DNA of 64,000 nt from Pedobacter sp. W3I1 (GTDB lineage: Bacteria; Bacteroidota; Bacteroidia; Sphingobacteriales; Sphingobacteriaceae), in the NCBI RefSeq assembly GCF_030816015.1, contig NZ_JAUSXN010000001.1:1612001-1676000 (forward strand). The letters are read 5' to 3'. Below are positions 36,695-45,758 of this stretch, piece after piece. The notes below the pieces were generated by a model, which made no database searches, was not told the DNA's origin, and was given only the letters and a program-made list of their open reading frames with translations. Positions within the stretch are counted from its first letter, which is position 1; every line of letters begins with the position of its first letter. The position numbers and the translations under genes were made by a program.

Positions 36695-38282
36695 TTACGG
36701 TAATAAAACAGTAAAATCGCCGCCTAATGGTTCGAAGTTTTCTATGCACGACGAAAGAAAATCTTCTCCGTAATTCACATACATGGGCGCAATATTCAAG
36801 GTTCTTTCCTGAAGTGCTCCATTTGGGAAAAGTCTTTTCTTTACATTGTCAATCTGTAGCAATGCCGTTTCATGTTTTCTTTTCTCTGCGCGGAATAGTT
36901 TCTTTTCCAGGTTAGCCAATAAATGATTGGTTCGTTGTTTCGCCGTATCAGTAGAAACTGAAAGCGTTTTATCTATTTTATAGGCATTGAGTTTAATCTG
37001 ATCAAAAATGCTGTTAATGGCCCTTGTTTCATCAGCTAAACTCAATAGAGCAGTGGTATTTCGCTTTACCCAAATGTTTTTTAGTTCTTCAACAGGCAAG
37101 AAAATATCTTCCAGAGAAAAACCTAAATGATATAAATTTTGCGCACTGCGTTTATCAATCAATAGAGCCGAATTACGCAATAATAAAACCGGGAAGTCAA
37201 CTTTATAAAAGTCGAAATTTGCTTTTAACTGCATCCAATAAGCCACTTCCGCACCGCCACCAATATAAGCCACGTTAGGTAAAATAACTTCCTGGTACAT
37301 GGGGCGCATCACCACATTCGGACTAAACCGCTCAGGATGTAATTCGATTTCAGCTTTTAGTGCTTCTTCGGTAAAACTGATATCGGTATGGTTTACAATG
37401 TATTTGCCATTTTCAAAAATCAAGCGTTCGCGGAGATTATCGATCAGGTAAAAGAAGTTAATATCACGGCCATTCACCTGGTTTTTATAGCCTAAACTCC
37501 TCCAGGTTTTTCGAACTTTCGTCGATATTTTTTGCACTATTATGCTGAATAATATCTTCGGTAATGATATTCGCGAATTGCTTCTTTAGTTGTGCATCAT
37601 CTGCATTTACAATCACCAAGCCATATTTCTCGAATAAGTTATTCACCAAAAACCTGGTGGCATCGGCTAAATTGTCGTGTTGTAAATAGGCCTGTTCTAC
37701 TAGTTTGGCAATCCGTTTCCCGTTTTTAGAGATGCCAAGGTATCCTTTATATGCCGTTACTGCTGCGGCAACTGTTTTGGTGCTTAGTCTTCCGGTGGCA
37801 CCGTTGGTTTGTTGTATCCAGCTAATGTTTTTTTCATCAACACTTACATGGTTAATTTCATCAAAATCGTGATCCTCTGTTGCCATCCAATAAACCGGAA
37901 CAAAATTTTTATCAGGATGGGCCATTTTTAACTCGATAGCTAAATTAATGGTGGTTACAATTTTGTAAATAAAATAAAGCGGACCGGTAAAAAGGTTCAA
38001 CTGGTGGCCTGTGGTAACCGTAAAGGTATTCGCCGAGCCTAAAAGTTCTATGTTTTTGGTAACCGATTTATTGGGCTGTAAATGTTGATATTGATCTTGT
38101 AAAACCCTAACTAAGGTTTCTCTATTCCCTAAGAAGTTTCTATGCTCAATTGCTTTGGCTAATCCCTCCATATCAGGACGATAACTATAGAAAGCTTTAA
38201 GCTGTTCTTCGTCGTTAATATAATCTAAAACCAGTTTTGAAAATGATCCGGTTTCCTGATATGAGATATATTTTGCCTGCAT
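36695..38282 (-). pseudogene. bshC: bshC split by a single-base frameshift
   Basis: Two overlapping minus-strand frames together encode one BshC, the putative cysteine-adding enzyme of bacillithiol synthesis. The N-terminal part (37485-38282) starts MQAKYISYQETGSFSK and contains TVTTGHQLNLFTGPLYFIYK and MATEDHDFDEIN. It runs to SSKNLEE and then hits a premature stop. The C-terminal part (36695-37537) resumes at LGYKNQVNGRDINFFYL and runs to the normal end. Removing one T from the TTT at 37494-37496 restores a continuous protein of about 530 residues, the usual length. This is a genuine mutation or a sequencing error in a short homopolymer. The rest shows no decay, so the lesion is recent. Confidence 0.88.
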
Positions 38283-38455
38283 GATGTGCGAAAGTAATGC
38301 AATTTAAGGATAATCGTAAAGTTGAACCACTATTTTACAATTGTTAAATAATTTTTCCCACGGATGCACAGAAATCACGGAATTTCTATATGGTCATCCT
38401 TTTGGGTAAGTTTTAGAAAAAACAGAGGAGTTTTGATGAGGTTTTACGTAGGTTC

Positions 38456-38567
38456 GTCATTTCGACTGTAGTGGAGAACCCGAAGGCTCTGCGAAGCAAA
38501 ATCTTTTAAACACAGTTCAAAGATTTCTCTCCCGAAAGTTCGGGACTACGCTTCAGTCGAAATGACG
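38456..38567. repeat. Large GTCAT-type inverted repeat
   Basis: Outer arms GTCATTTCGACTG and CAGTCGAAATGAC enclose a second hairpin with CCCGAA/TTCGGG words. It is the largest member of the GTCAT family in the window and lies between bshC and the second GH29 gene. No coding sequence is seen in the 343-bp gap. Confidence 0.75.
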
Positions 38568-38625
38568 ACCGATTTTGGGAATCTGTTATTGGTATCGGAG
38601 TCGAACTATCTTCAGGAGAAAATAA

Positions 38626-40470
38626 TTAGAGATTGCTTTCAATGGCGCCAACTTTTTCACGGTACAAATCAATCGGGCTATCTAAAAGTACTGCAATTAC
38701 TGTTAATTCAAGATCTAATTTATCTTTCGGCACCGGAATGTAAACAATACCCGGTATTTTGCTCCAATACAGTTTGTTATAAATGTCGTGCGGAAGCATG
38801 GTGCCTTCACCTACAATCCTGATCCTGCTGATGTTATTTTTTAAACCTTTAATGGCAATTGGGCCAGTTGGTGTGCCTTCTACAAATAAGTAAAGTGTTT
38901 GTTTGTCGGCTGAAAGTGCTGTATTGCCCTGGTAGTGTCCCGCTGGAATTCCCCCTGTTGTTTTGTATAGCGCTTCAGCATTTTTGATTACCCAGTTATT
39001 AACTTTTGGATTAAAATTTTTAATGCCTGATTTAAATTCAAAACCATCAGCAGTCAGATTGGTGTTTTGAAAAATATTTACGCCAGAATTTAAATCATAA
39101 GAAAGTTTTCTCAGATTATAATTGGTTAGGTCTAAATGCTGGGATGCCGCAAATAAAGTTTCTAAAGAAGTGCTTTGTTGTTTTTCTTTTGATAATTGGA
39201 GCGGCTCGTTTAAATAAATTTTTAATACAGTGACATCATTGTCGAAATCGCTTTCATTAACATCAAGAAAATAATCAGTCTCGTTTAGTTTTACTGTATT
39301 TATAGGTGTTTGATTACCAATCAACTCTACCTTTTTTATTTTAGATTTTATGCCGCTAAGCAAAATGCCATTTCTGGTTTTGTAATCAAGATAGAGGTAT
39401 AAAACATCTTTGTTTTTCGATAATGCGGTTTTCCCTGTAAAATGTCCTTCAGGGATCCCTGCCTGAGTTCCATAAATGGCTTCACTGTATTTTTTGGTCC
39501 AACGGCCTAAATCTTTCAAAATTTTAACCTGTTCCGGTGCAATGGTTCCATCGGCCTTCGGTCCAATATCAAGCAATAAATTACCACCCATGCTGATACA
39601 ATCAACCAATGTACGGATAATCATGTTTGACGATTTATAATGATTATCGTATGGCTGGTATCCCCACGAATCGTTCATCGTGTAACAAAGTTCCCACTCA
39701 GGTGAGCTTGGTTTTACCACTGGAACACCTTGCTCTGGCGTATCGTAATCGCCATGCCCGTTTAAGCGCGAATTAATAATGATGTTCTGATTTACCTTGC
39801 GTAAATTTGCCAATATGTTTTTGGCCTGCCATTCTTCGCCGCTATGCTCCCAATCACCATCAAACCACAACAAATCTGGATTGTATCTGTCAGAGAGATC
39901 GTTTAATTGGCCTTGGAAATAATTTTGGAATTTTTTAAAGCGTGGCGCATCCTGTTTATAATCATAACGTTTTCTGTCGCGGGTAAAACCATCATAATCC
40001 GGATAGCTCCAATCAGGTAATGAAAAATATAAGCCTGTTTTAAGACCAGATTTTTTGAGTTCAGCCACAAATGGAGTAATTAAATCTTTTTTTGCCGCAC
40101 TATTTTTTAATGTTGTAGTGGCTAAAGGCGCTTTACTATCCCAAAGGGCCACACCATCATGGTGTTTCGTGGTAATTACCGCGTATTTGGCACCACTTTC
40201 TTTAATTAGGTTTACCCATTCTTCTGGTTTATATTTTGCAGCGGTAAAACTGTCAAGCTGCTTCATGTAAGCATCGTGATTGATGTAATTGTTAAAAAAC
40301 GACCACGACTCTGAAATACCATTAACGGAATAAATACCCCAATGGATAAAAATCCCCAATTTGGCATCGGCAAACCATTGCATTTTTTGATCGGAAACTT
40401 TTTGTTGAGCAGAAAGTTTATTAACTACAAATAATGGTAATAAGAGGAAGAAAAACTTTAAATATCGCAT
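38626..40470 (-). CDS. Alpha-L-fucosidase GH29 with duplicated C-terminal module
   Basis: This exported GH29 enzyme has 614 residues and a signal peptide (about 1-22). The catalytic barrel (about 25-330) has LGIFIHWGIYSV, TTKHHDGVALWDS and the nucleophile D204 in LLWFDGDW. The C-terminal half contains two copies of a ~100-residue beta module, at about 331-425 (GIPEGHFTGKTALSKNKDVLYLY) and 500-603 (GIPAGHYQGNTALSADKQTLYLF). A unique linker of about 75 residues joins them. The duplication makes this protein longer than the other GH29 in the window. The modules may bind glycan. The gene is monocistronic. Confidence 0.92.
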   Translation of the reverse strand: MRYLKFFFLLLPLFVVNKLSAQQKVSDQKMQWFADAKLGIFIHWGIYSVNGISESWSFFNNYINHDAYMKQLDSFTAAKYKPEEWVNLIKESGAKYAVITTKHHDGVALWDSKAPLATTTLKNSAAKKDLITPFVAELKKSGLKTGLYFSLPDWSYPDYDGFTRDRKRYDYKQDAPRFKKFQNYFQGQLNDLSDRYNPDLLWFDGDWEHSGEEWQAKNILANLRKVNQNIIINSRLNGHGDYDTPEQGVPVVKPSSPEWELCYTMNDSWGYQPYDNHYKSSNMIIRTLVDCISMGGNLLLDIGPKADGTIAPEQVKILKDLGRWTKKYSEAIYGTQAGIPEGHFTGKTALSKNKDVLYLYLDYKTRNGILLSGIKSKIKKVELIGNQTPINTVKLNETDYFLDVNESDFDNDVTVLKIYLNEPLQLSKEKQQSTSLETLFAASQHLDLTNYNLRKLSYDLNSGVNIFQNTNLTADGFEFKSGIKNFNPKVNNWVIKNAEALYKTTGGIPAGHYQGNTALSADKQTLYLFVEGTPTGPIAIKGLKNNISRIRIVGEGTMLPHDIYNKLYWSKIPGIVYIPVPKDKLDLELTVIAVLLDSPIDLYREKVGAIESNL

Positions 40471-40980
40471 ATTGTTTTGTTGTGCAGATAAACGATAAAT
40501 ATAATATTTTGTAGCTGTTTTTTTAACAAAATTGGGTATGAAATCAGATGTTACCCATCTGACTGGAGATTAATTTAGTAAGGAATTTGTAACCAGGCAT
40601 TATCATCAGGTTGAAAGCTAGCTATAGAAGTACTAAATTAAGAATCTGGTTTTCTGTCAGATGGTAACATCTGACATCACAAGAATTTGACATCACAGAA
40701 AGATTGGCGACTTGTTTTGGAAAACTGACCTTTGTTAACTAAACCTGATAGAAGGGAACCCGATTTTTCATCGGGTGGGATGATAGCAGGACTACCGGAT
40801 CCGAAACGCTGCTGAAACTGCTTTTCTAAAAAAAAAATATTCAAGTTAAAGTTCGACCATGTTAGATGGTAACATCTGACATCACAGGAATAGATTTAGC
40901 TTCGCTGAGCACTTCGTAATCTCGACTGCGTTGCACTCTCTCGAAATGACGATCCTCCAAAACAACAAATTTTTACCCAT
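40471..40980. repeat. Repeat-filled gap between GH29 and the helicase
   Basis: Three TCAGATG-GTAA/TTAC-CATCTGA palindromes lie near 40543-40563, 40656-40675 and 40863-40880, each but the first followed by a CATCACA word. One minus-oriented family A unit is at 40735-40795 (CTAAACCTGATAG, inner CCCGATTTTTCATCGGG, AGCAGGACTA). A half GTCAT-type unit ends at 40950. The overlapping low-complexity open frame 40896-41390 is the antisense-like shadow of the helicase tail. Confidence 0.75.
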
Positions 40981-41012
40981 AAAAAAAGCCGCCCCGAAAA
41001 ATCGAGACGGCT
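40981..41012 (-). terminator. Terminator of the DEAD-box helicase gene
   Basis: On the minus strand AGCCGTCTCG and CGGGGCGGCT form a stem followed by T7, beginning about 20 bp past the helicase stop codon. Confidence 0.75.
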
Positions 41013-41034
41013 GTAAAATATTTGGTTTAGTGAT

Positions 41035-42957
41035 TTACCATTTTTTTCTGCGTTCGCCACTTCCACCTTCACGGCTTCCGCCTTCTCTGCGTGGACCTCC
41101 GGTGTTACCACCTTTGTCGTCACGGCTACGTCCAGAGAAATCTCTGAAACCGCCACCGCTGTTTCCGCCTTCACGTCTTCCGCTACCACCGCCAGAACTT
41201 TTTCTGTCGCCGCCGCCACGATAACCGCCGCCGCCACCGCTGCTTCTGCGTTCACCGCCGAAACCACCGCCACCGCTACGTCTTTCGCCGCCACCGCGTC
41301 GTTCTCCAGCGCCTTCACCACGACCACCATCTCCGCTTTTCTCGATACGTACCTGACGTCCGTTAAACTCAACAGCTTTAAAGCCTTCAAAAACTTTATC
41401 AGCTACATCGTCTTCCACTTCAAAGAAAGAGAAAACACCTTTTAAATCGATTTTACCAACGCTTTTGCCACCAATTTTACCATTGTTACAGATAAATGAT
41501 AACATATCGCCACGGGTAAACTCATCTACCGAACCTAAGTTGATAAACAAACGGGTGTAACCTTCGCTACCACGTCCGCGACCAGCTCTTTCACCACGTT
41601 CACCTCTTTCGCCGCGATCATCACCAACTGCAGCATTTAAATCAGGTGCTTTAGAGTAGTAATCTAAGAAGCGGTTGAACTCTAATGAAGCAAAACGTTT
41701 GATTACATCCTCTTTAGATAAATCTTTAAATTCATCCATAATACGTGGAATGTATTGATCGATCTGTTCTACATTAACTTCAACATTGTGTACTTTATGT
41801 ACCAAAGAGAACAATTGTTTTTCACAAACGTCAAATCCTGTAGGAAGCTCAGCTTTGGTAAATTGTTTACCAATAATGCGCTCCAACTGACGGATTTTTC
41901 CAACTTCTTTAGAGTTGATGATACATATAGAGATACCAGTTTTACCAGCACGACCAGTACGGCCAGAACGGTGGGTATAACTTTCAATTTCATCAGGTAA
42001 AGAATAGTTGATTACGTGTGTTACATTGTTTACATCGATACCCCGGGCAGCAACATCAGTAGCAATTAACAACTGCATGTTACGCTCACGGAAACGTTGC
42101 ATTACTTTATCACGTTGTTGTTGCGATAAATCGCCGTGTAAAGCATCAGCATTGTAACCATCTTTAATTAAATGCTCGGCAACATCTTGTGTATCCAGTT
42201 TGGTTTTACAAAATACTACAGCAAAAATTTCAGGGTTAAAATCTACAATACGTTTTAAGGCAGCGTATTTATCACGTGCACGAACAATATAATATTCGTG
42301 TTCAATGTTTACGTTACCCGTATTTTTAGTGCCCATGGTTAATTCAACAGGGTTATCCATATAGTTTTTAGCTATACGGCGAACTTCTGCAGGCATGGTA
42401 GCCGAGAATAACCAGGTTTTTTTGTCATCAGGTGTAGTTGATAAAATGTCGTTAATGTCGTCCTGGAAACCCATGTTCAACATTTCGTCAGCTTCATCAA
42501 GCACAACAAATTTAACAGAAGAAAAATCAATGGCTTTACGGCCAATGATATCCAACATACGGCCGGGCGTGGCCACTACGATCTGAACGCCTTGGCGTAT
42601 TTCGCGTAGTTGTTGCATAATGTTCGCGCCACCGTAAACGGCAACAACGTGGGCATTAGCAACGTTTTTAGAAAAGTTTTTAAGGTCGTTAGCGATTTGC
42701 AAGCATAACTCACGGGTAGGGCATAAAATTAATGCCTGTGGTTTATTAACTTTAAAATCGATTAGTTCTAACAGCGGCAAACCAAATGCGGCTGTTTTTC
42801 CTGTTCCTGTTTGGGCCAAACCAACAAAATCATTAGTGCCTTCTAACAGTACAGGAATACTTTGCTCCTGAATAGGTGTTGGAGTTTCAAATCCAAGATC
42901 CTTTACGGCATTAACGACGTCATCACTTATCCCCAATAATTGAAATGGGTTTGTCAT
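41035..42957 (-). CDS. deaD: DEAD-box RNA helicase (DeaD/CsdA-like) with RGG-rich tail
   Basis: This ATP-dependent RNA helicase has 640 residues. Visible motifs are Q (FETPTPIQEQSIP), I (AQTGTGKTAA), Ia (PTRELCLQIA), Ib (TPGRMLDI), II (VLDEADEML), III (SATMP) and VI (HRSGRTGRAG). A DbpA-type RNA-binding domain (about 470-550) follows a first RGERGERAGRGRG patch. The last 80 residues are an extreme glycine/arginine/serine tail typical of cold-adapted ribosome-assembly helicases. I choose the ATG at 42957 (MTNPFQLLGIS); the open frame reaches 22 codons further but without family similarity. Confidence 0.95.
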   Translation of the reverse strand: MTNPFQLLGISDDVVNAVKDLGFETPTPIQEQSIPVLLEGTNDFVGLAQTGTGKTAAFGLPLLELIDFKVNKPQALILCPTRELCLQIANDLKNFSKNVANAHVVAVYGGANIMQQLREIRQGVQIVVATPGRMLDIIGRKAIDFSSVKFVVLDEADEMLNMGFQDDINDILSTTPDDKKTWLFSATMPAEVRRIAKNYMDNPVELTMGTKNTGNVNIEHEYYIVRARDKYAALKRIVDFNPEIFAVVFCKTKLDTQDVAEHLIKDGYNADALHGDLSQQQRDKVMQRFRERNMQLLIATDVAARGIDVNNVTHVINYSLPDEIESYTHRSGRTGRAGKTGISICIINSKEVGKIRQLERIIGKQFTKAELPTGFDVCEKQLFSLVHKVHNVEVNVEQIDQYIPRIMDEFKDLSKEDVIKRFASLEFNRFLDYYSKAPDLNAAVGDDRGERGERGERAGRGRGSEGYTRLFINLGSVDEFTRGDMLSFICNNGKIGGKSVGKIDLKGVFSFFEVEDDVADKVFEGFKAVEFNGRQVRIEKSGDGGRGEGAGERRGGGERRSGGGGFGGERRSSGGGGGYRGGGDRKSSGGGSGRREGGNSGGGFRDFSGRSRDDKGGNTGGPRREGGSREGGSGERRKKW

Positions 42958-43187
42958 TCGTCTTTTTATTTTTAATTGAGCCGCAAAGGTACGGTTAATA
43001 ATCCGTATTTCACAGATAATCAAGTAAATAGTTTTTTAGGCTAAATATTTGAAAATAAGGAAGTAAGCAGAAATGTAAAATGGATGATGGGAAAGGTGGG
43101 ATAGGGCCAGATTAAAATAAGACCGTGATTGCAGTATGGCCTATATTTTTTTGATTTGGAAAGCAAATGCAGTGAGGTTTCGGTTGC

Positions 43188-43272
43188 AGTAGTCCCGTTT
43201 TCCGTTTTAATCTTTTTAAACCTTTCAGGTTTTTAAAAAGGATTTTCACTCCAACCGGGTTTAGGTGGCAGG
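43188..43272 (+). repeat. Family A intergenic repeat
   Basis: Plus-oriented unit: AGTAGTCCCGTTTTCCG at its start, an inner hairpin CCTTTCAGGTTTTTAAAAAGG-like, and CCGGGTTTAGGTGGCAGGG at its end. The preceding GGAAAGCAAA word is shared with the 14-kb array. The surrounding gap (43024-43282) has no gene. Confidence 0.7.
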
Positions 43273-43282
43273 GAAAGAGCAG

Positions 43283-44140
43283 CTATTTACGTTTGTTTTT
43301 AAATAGCCATTTAGGCAGTTCATCCGTTAAAAGTGCGGGAGCAAAAATATCGTTGTGCGCAAGATTGTCGAATTCCCAGAATCTGGTTTTATTGTTTTGG
43401 TTTATTTCTTTAAAAAACTGTTCGTCACTATTAAAAGGGTTTTCAGTATCTATATTTCCGTGGATCAGCCAAATCGGAATGTTCGTTAATGTTTTTACGT
43501 GGTCGAATTGCGGTATCCCTGAAATGCTTATTCCTGCAGCAAATAAACCGGGTTTTAACGATAAGGCATTGATCACTGAAGAAGCCCCCATCGAAAAACC
43601 GATGAGGTAAATCCTTTTCTCATCAATATTTAAAGTGTTTTTTAAGCTGTCGATCAGTTGCAATGCTGTTTTTAGACAGGGTTGCGGTATCGAAGTAAGT
43701 ACCTTTCTGCTTTCATCTAATACATAATTCGACGATCTGGAAGGGAACTGTGGAGCTAAAATAAATGAAGGGTATTTAGCTTGCATTTCACTCATGGCAA
43801 ATAGCTTGGCTAAAATACCCAACTGGCTGGCATTGTCGTTACCTATAGCATTTGAACCGTGAAACACAATAACCAATGGAAGTTTACTTTTGGTGTTATT
43901 CGGTTTTAGTAAGCGGTATACGATTGGTGTATCGGCAGTACCTTTAAACGAACCTTTCGTAAAAACATCGGTATTTAAACCTTTTATTTCCGCTATTCTC
44001 CTTTTAAGGTAGAGCGAATCAGCACTTTTGTCGATTTTGGTTTTTCCAAAAGTATGGACGCCTTTATAGCATGATAAGATTCCGCAAAGCAAAACCACTA
44101 AACAGATATAGTTAACGGCATGATTTATTTTAATCTGCAT
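43283..44140 (-). CDS. Alpha/beta-hydrolase esterase, predicted lipoprotein
   Basis: The hydrolase has 285 residues with an N-terminal signal and lipobox (GILSC, about residue 24). The fold is supported by LVIVFHGSNAIG (oxyanion strand), the nucleophile elbow GFSMGASS, IWLIHGNIDTENP (acid loop) and DNLAHNDIF (catalytic histidine). It resembles phospholipase/carboxylesterase or feruloyl-esterase-like hydrolases that often accompany polysaccharide degradation. It is located in the envelope if lipidated. The substrate is unknown. The gene is monocistronic between a family A repeat and a DUF4293 relic. Confidence 0.85.
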   Translation of the reverse strand: MQIKINHAVNYICLVVLLCGILSCYKGVHTFGKTKIDKSADSLYLKRRIAEIKGLNTDVFTKGSFKGTADTPIVYRLLKPNNTKSKLPLVIVFHGSNAIGNDNASQLGILAKLFAMSEMQAKYPSFILAPQFPSRSSNYVLDESRKVLTSIPQPCLKTALQLIDSLKNTLNIDEKRIYLIGFSMGASSVINALSLKPGLFAAGISISGIPQFDHVKTLTNIPIWLIHGNIDTENPFNSDEQFFKEINQNNKTRFWEFDNLAHNDIFAPALLTDELPKWLFKNKRK

Positions 44141-44149
44141 AGAGAGAGG

Positions 44150-44330
44150 TAATTTTCAGTTAAAATTAAAGAATTAGCACAACCTTTCAGCGAGCGTATC
44201 AATCTTTCATCCTTGTTCATGCCGAAGATGGCAAGAGTCAAAAATAAAATAGCAAGTGCGGTCATAGAAGTTACACCAAAATGCAAAACCGGCAATCAGT
44301 AATAATGGTCAGCATTGTAGTCCTCTTTTG
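44150..44330 (-). pseudogene. Degenerate 3' fragment of a second DUF4293 gene
   Basis: On the minus strand one frame gives LLLIAGFAFWCNFY, and after a shift MTALAILFLTLAIFGMNKDERLIRS. These align with LIGGFAFWCSIY and PALAILFIVLAIFGINKDERLIRS of the intact DUF4293 gene about 0.9 kb away. The N-terminal half is missing and the frames are broken. This is a leftover of a tandem duplication, now separated from the intact copy by the 208-residue lipoprotein gene. Confidence 0.8.
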
Positions 44331-44439
44331 AGCGCTTCTACTTTTAAAGTTGAAAATTGCAAAGCAGATTAGTGCCAAAAAATATTTAAAATTAATATTA
44401 GATAAATAGCTTTAATCAACTTTTTTGTTTTAGGAGCCG

Positions 44440-45066
44440 TTAACGGGCCATAATCAGTGCAGTTTCTAAATAGGCCAGGGTATCCTGAGCTGTCAATTTG
44501 GAAACTATATCATCTGCAATATCATTAAATGCAATCCCCGATTGTTTTGAAGTGGTTCCGTGTTTTAGCAAAAATACCGTTCTTGAAAATGAAAATCTAT
44601 CATAATCTCCCCGGGCAACCCTTACTTCCTGTGTAATGTAGTTGTATCCATTCTGCGTTGGGATAGGGCTTATTGGTGCACGGTATTTAAAAATCTGATC
44701 TACGAGCTGATTGTTAGTTAATACGGTTTTTGGTGAATAGAACAAAATTAAATCTCCATCTTTTACCACCGAATAGCTTATATTTCCGCCAATAGTTGCC
44801 GCATCGTTAGACGAGAAAAACAGGCTACTTCCATCCGCAACATAATGATCCGATATAACAAAGCTACTTTCGTTTTTAATAAATTGCTTAATAATGTTTT
44901 GGTCTTTTATTTCACCGTTTGCTGTAAATAATCGTGTTTCCGATTTTTTAACCAGATTTTCTGTTTGTAGCAATAACGGGAAATTTATTTCTGCTTTGCT
45001 CCCGCCTTTTTTGCATGAAAACGTTAAGCAAATGATAAGAAAGGCAAGTATGTTTCTGAAAGTCAT
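44440..45066 (-). CDS. Predicted lipoprotein, DUF4136-like size, unknown
   Basis: I do not recognise the family. The 208-residue protein has a lipoprotein signal (LIICLTFSCKKGG, lipid cysteine near residue 18). Its predominantly beta body has a run of polar turns, ending in ALIMAR. It contains SSLFFSSNDA and the phrase TAQDTLAYLET near the C-terminus. Those features suggest a periplasm-facing or surface protein. It lies 6 bp after the DUF4293 gene on the same strand and may share its transcript. The whole segment sits between a functional and a broken DUF4293 copy. Confidence 0.65.
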   Translation of the reverse strand: MTFRNILAFLIICLTFSCKKGGSKAEINFPLLLQTENLVKKSETRLFTANGEIKDQNIIKQFIKNESSFVISDHYVADGSSLFFSSNDAATIGGNISYSVVKDGDLILFYSPKTVLTNNQLVDQIFKYRAPISPIPTQNGYNYITQEVRVARGDYDRFSFSRTVFLLKHGTTSKQSGIAFNDIADDIVSKLTAQDTLAYLETALIMAR

Positions 45067-45072
45067 AGGGTG

Positions 45073-45540
45073 TTATCTTAACCTTTCGGCCGAACGGATT
45101 AACCGCTCATCTTTATTAATTCCAAAAATAGCCAGTACAATAAATAAAATAGCTAATGCAGGCAAGTAAGCTCCAACTCCGAAATTGGCACCTTCAATGC
45201 CGCCAGGCAATTTTTTGGCGTAAATGCTGCACCAAAAAGCAAAGCCACCAATCAACACAATCGTTACAATTGCAATGCGTTTCTGGAAACTTCTTCTTTT
45301 GTAGTTAAAGATATTCATTAAACAAATAAATGCAACAGCGATATTGGTAATGATTAAAGGTAAAAAAGATTGGGTTTTAAGACCTACACCTGCTTTAATA
45401 CTTAAAGTTTGATATAAGCCTGTAGTGTATATCGCTGATGCTGTTCCGGCAGCATCTTTAGTTGCGATGGGTAAAAACAACATTAAAACTAAGGTTAAAG
45501 CCGCTAAAAAAAGCCAGATCGATTGTATTCTTTGTATCAT
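45073..45540 (-). CDS. DUF4293 family membrane protein
   Basis: This 155-residue protein has four predicted transmembrane helices. The start MIQRIQSIWLFLAALTLVLM and the end NKDERLIRSAERLR are hallmarks of DUF4293, a family found mainly in Bacteroidota with no known function. I start at ATG 45540, which gives the family N-terminus; the open frame upstream is not similar to it. A degraded second copy of its 3' half lies at 44150-44330. Confidence 0.88.
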   Translation of the reverse strand: MIQRIQSIWLFLAALTLVLMLFLPIATKDAAGTASAIYTTGLYQTLSIKAGVGLKTQSFLPLIITNIAVAFICLMNIFNYKRRSFQKRIAIVTIVLIGGFAFWCSIYAKKLPGGIEGANFGVGAYLPALAILFIVLAIFGINKDERLIRSAERLR

Positions 45541-45660
45541 AGATGTAAAATGTATAGGAACAAATCTAGCCTTTTTTGAGAAAAGAAAGAATAAAGTTTC
45601 CGGATAAGAGTAGGGATTCATAAGAAGCATTAATTGCTGTTTATGATTTAAATTCGCTCC

Positions 45661-45702
45661 GAACGCCGAACGCCGAACGCCAAACGCCGAACGCCAAACG
45701 CC
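45661..45702. repeat. Heptamer array (RAACGCC)6
   Basis: Six consecutive 7-nt units read GAACGCC, GAACGCC, GAACGCC, AAACGCC, GAACGCC and AAACGCC, followed by AAACTCT. The array ends about 20 bp before the -33 box of truA. Confidence 0.85.
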
Positions 45703-45720
45703 AAACTCTCGCCTTATCGC

Positions 45721-45751
45721 TTTGCCCTTTGCACGTTAAACTGTACTTTTG
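45721..45751 (+). promoter_or_regulatory. truA promoter
   Basis: TTTG at 45721-45724 and TACTTTTG at 45744-45751 are separated by 19 bp, an excellent Bacteroidota -33/-7 pair. The predicted transcript start is within a few bases of the TTG at 45759. Confidence 0.7.
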
Positions 45752-45758
45752 CATCGCT

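Noticed and set aside
40896..41390. 164-aa minus-strand open frame rich in alanine and valine
   Set aside because: It lies in another frame over the glycine/arginine-rich helicase tail. The composition follows from that repetitive sequence.
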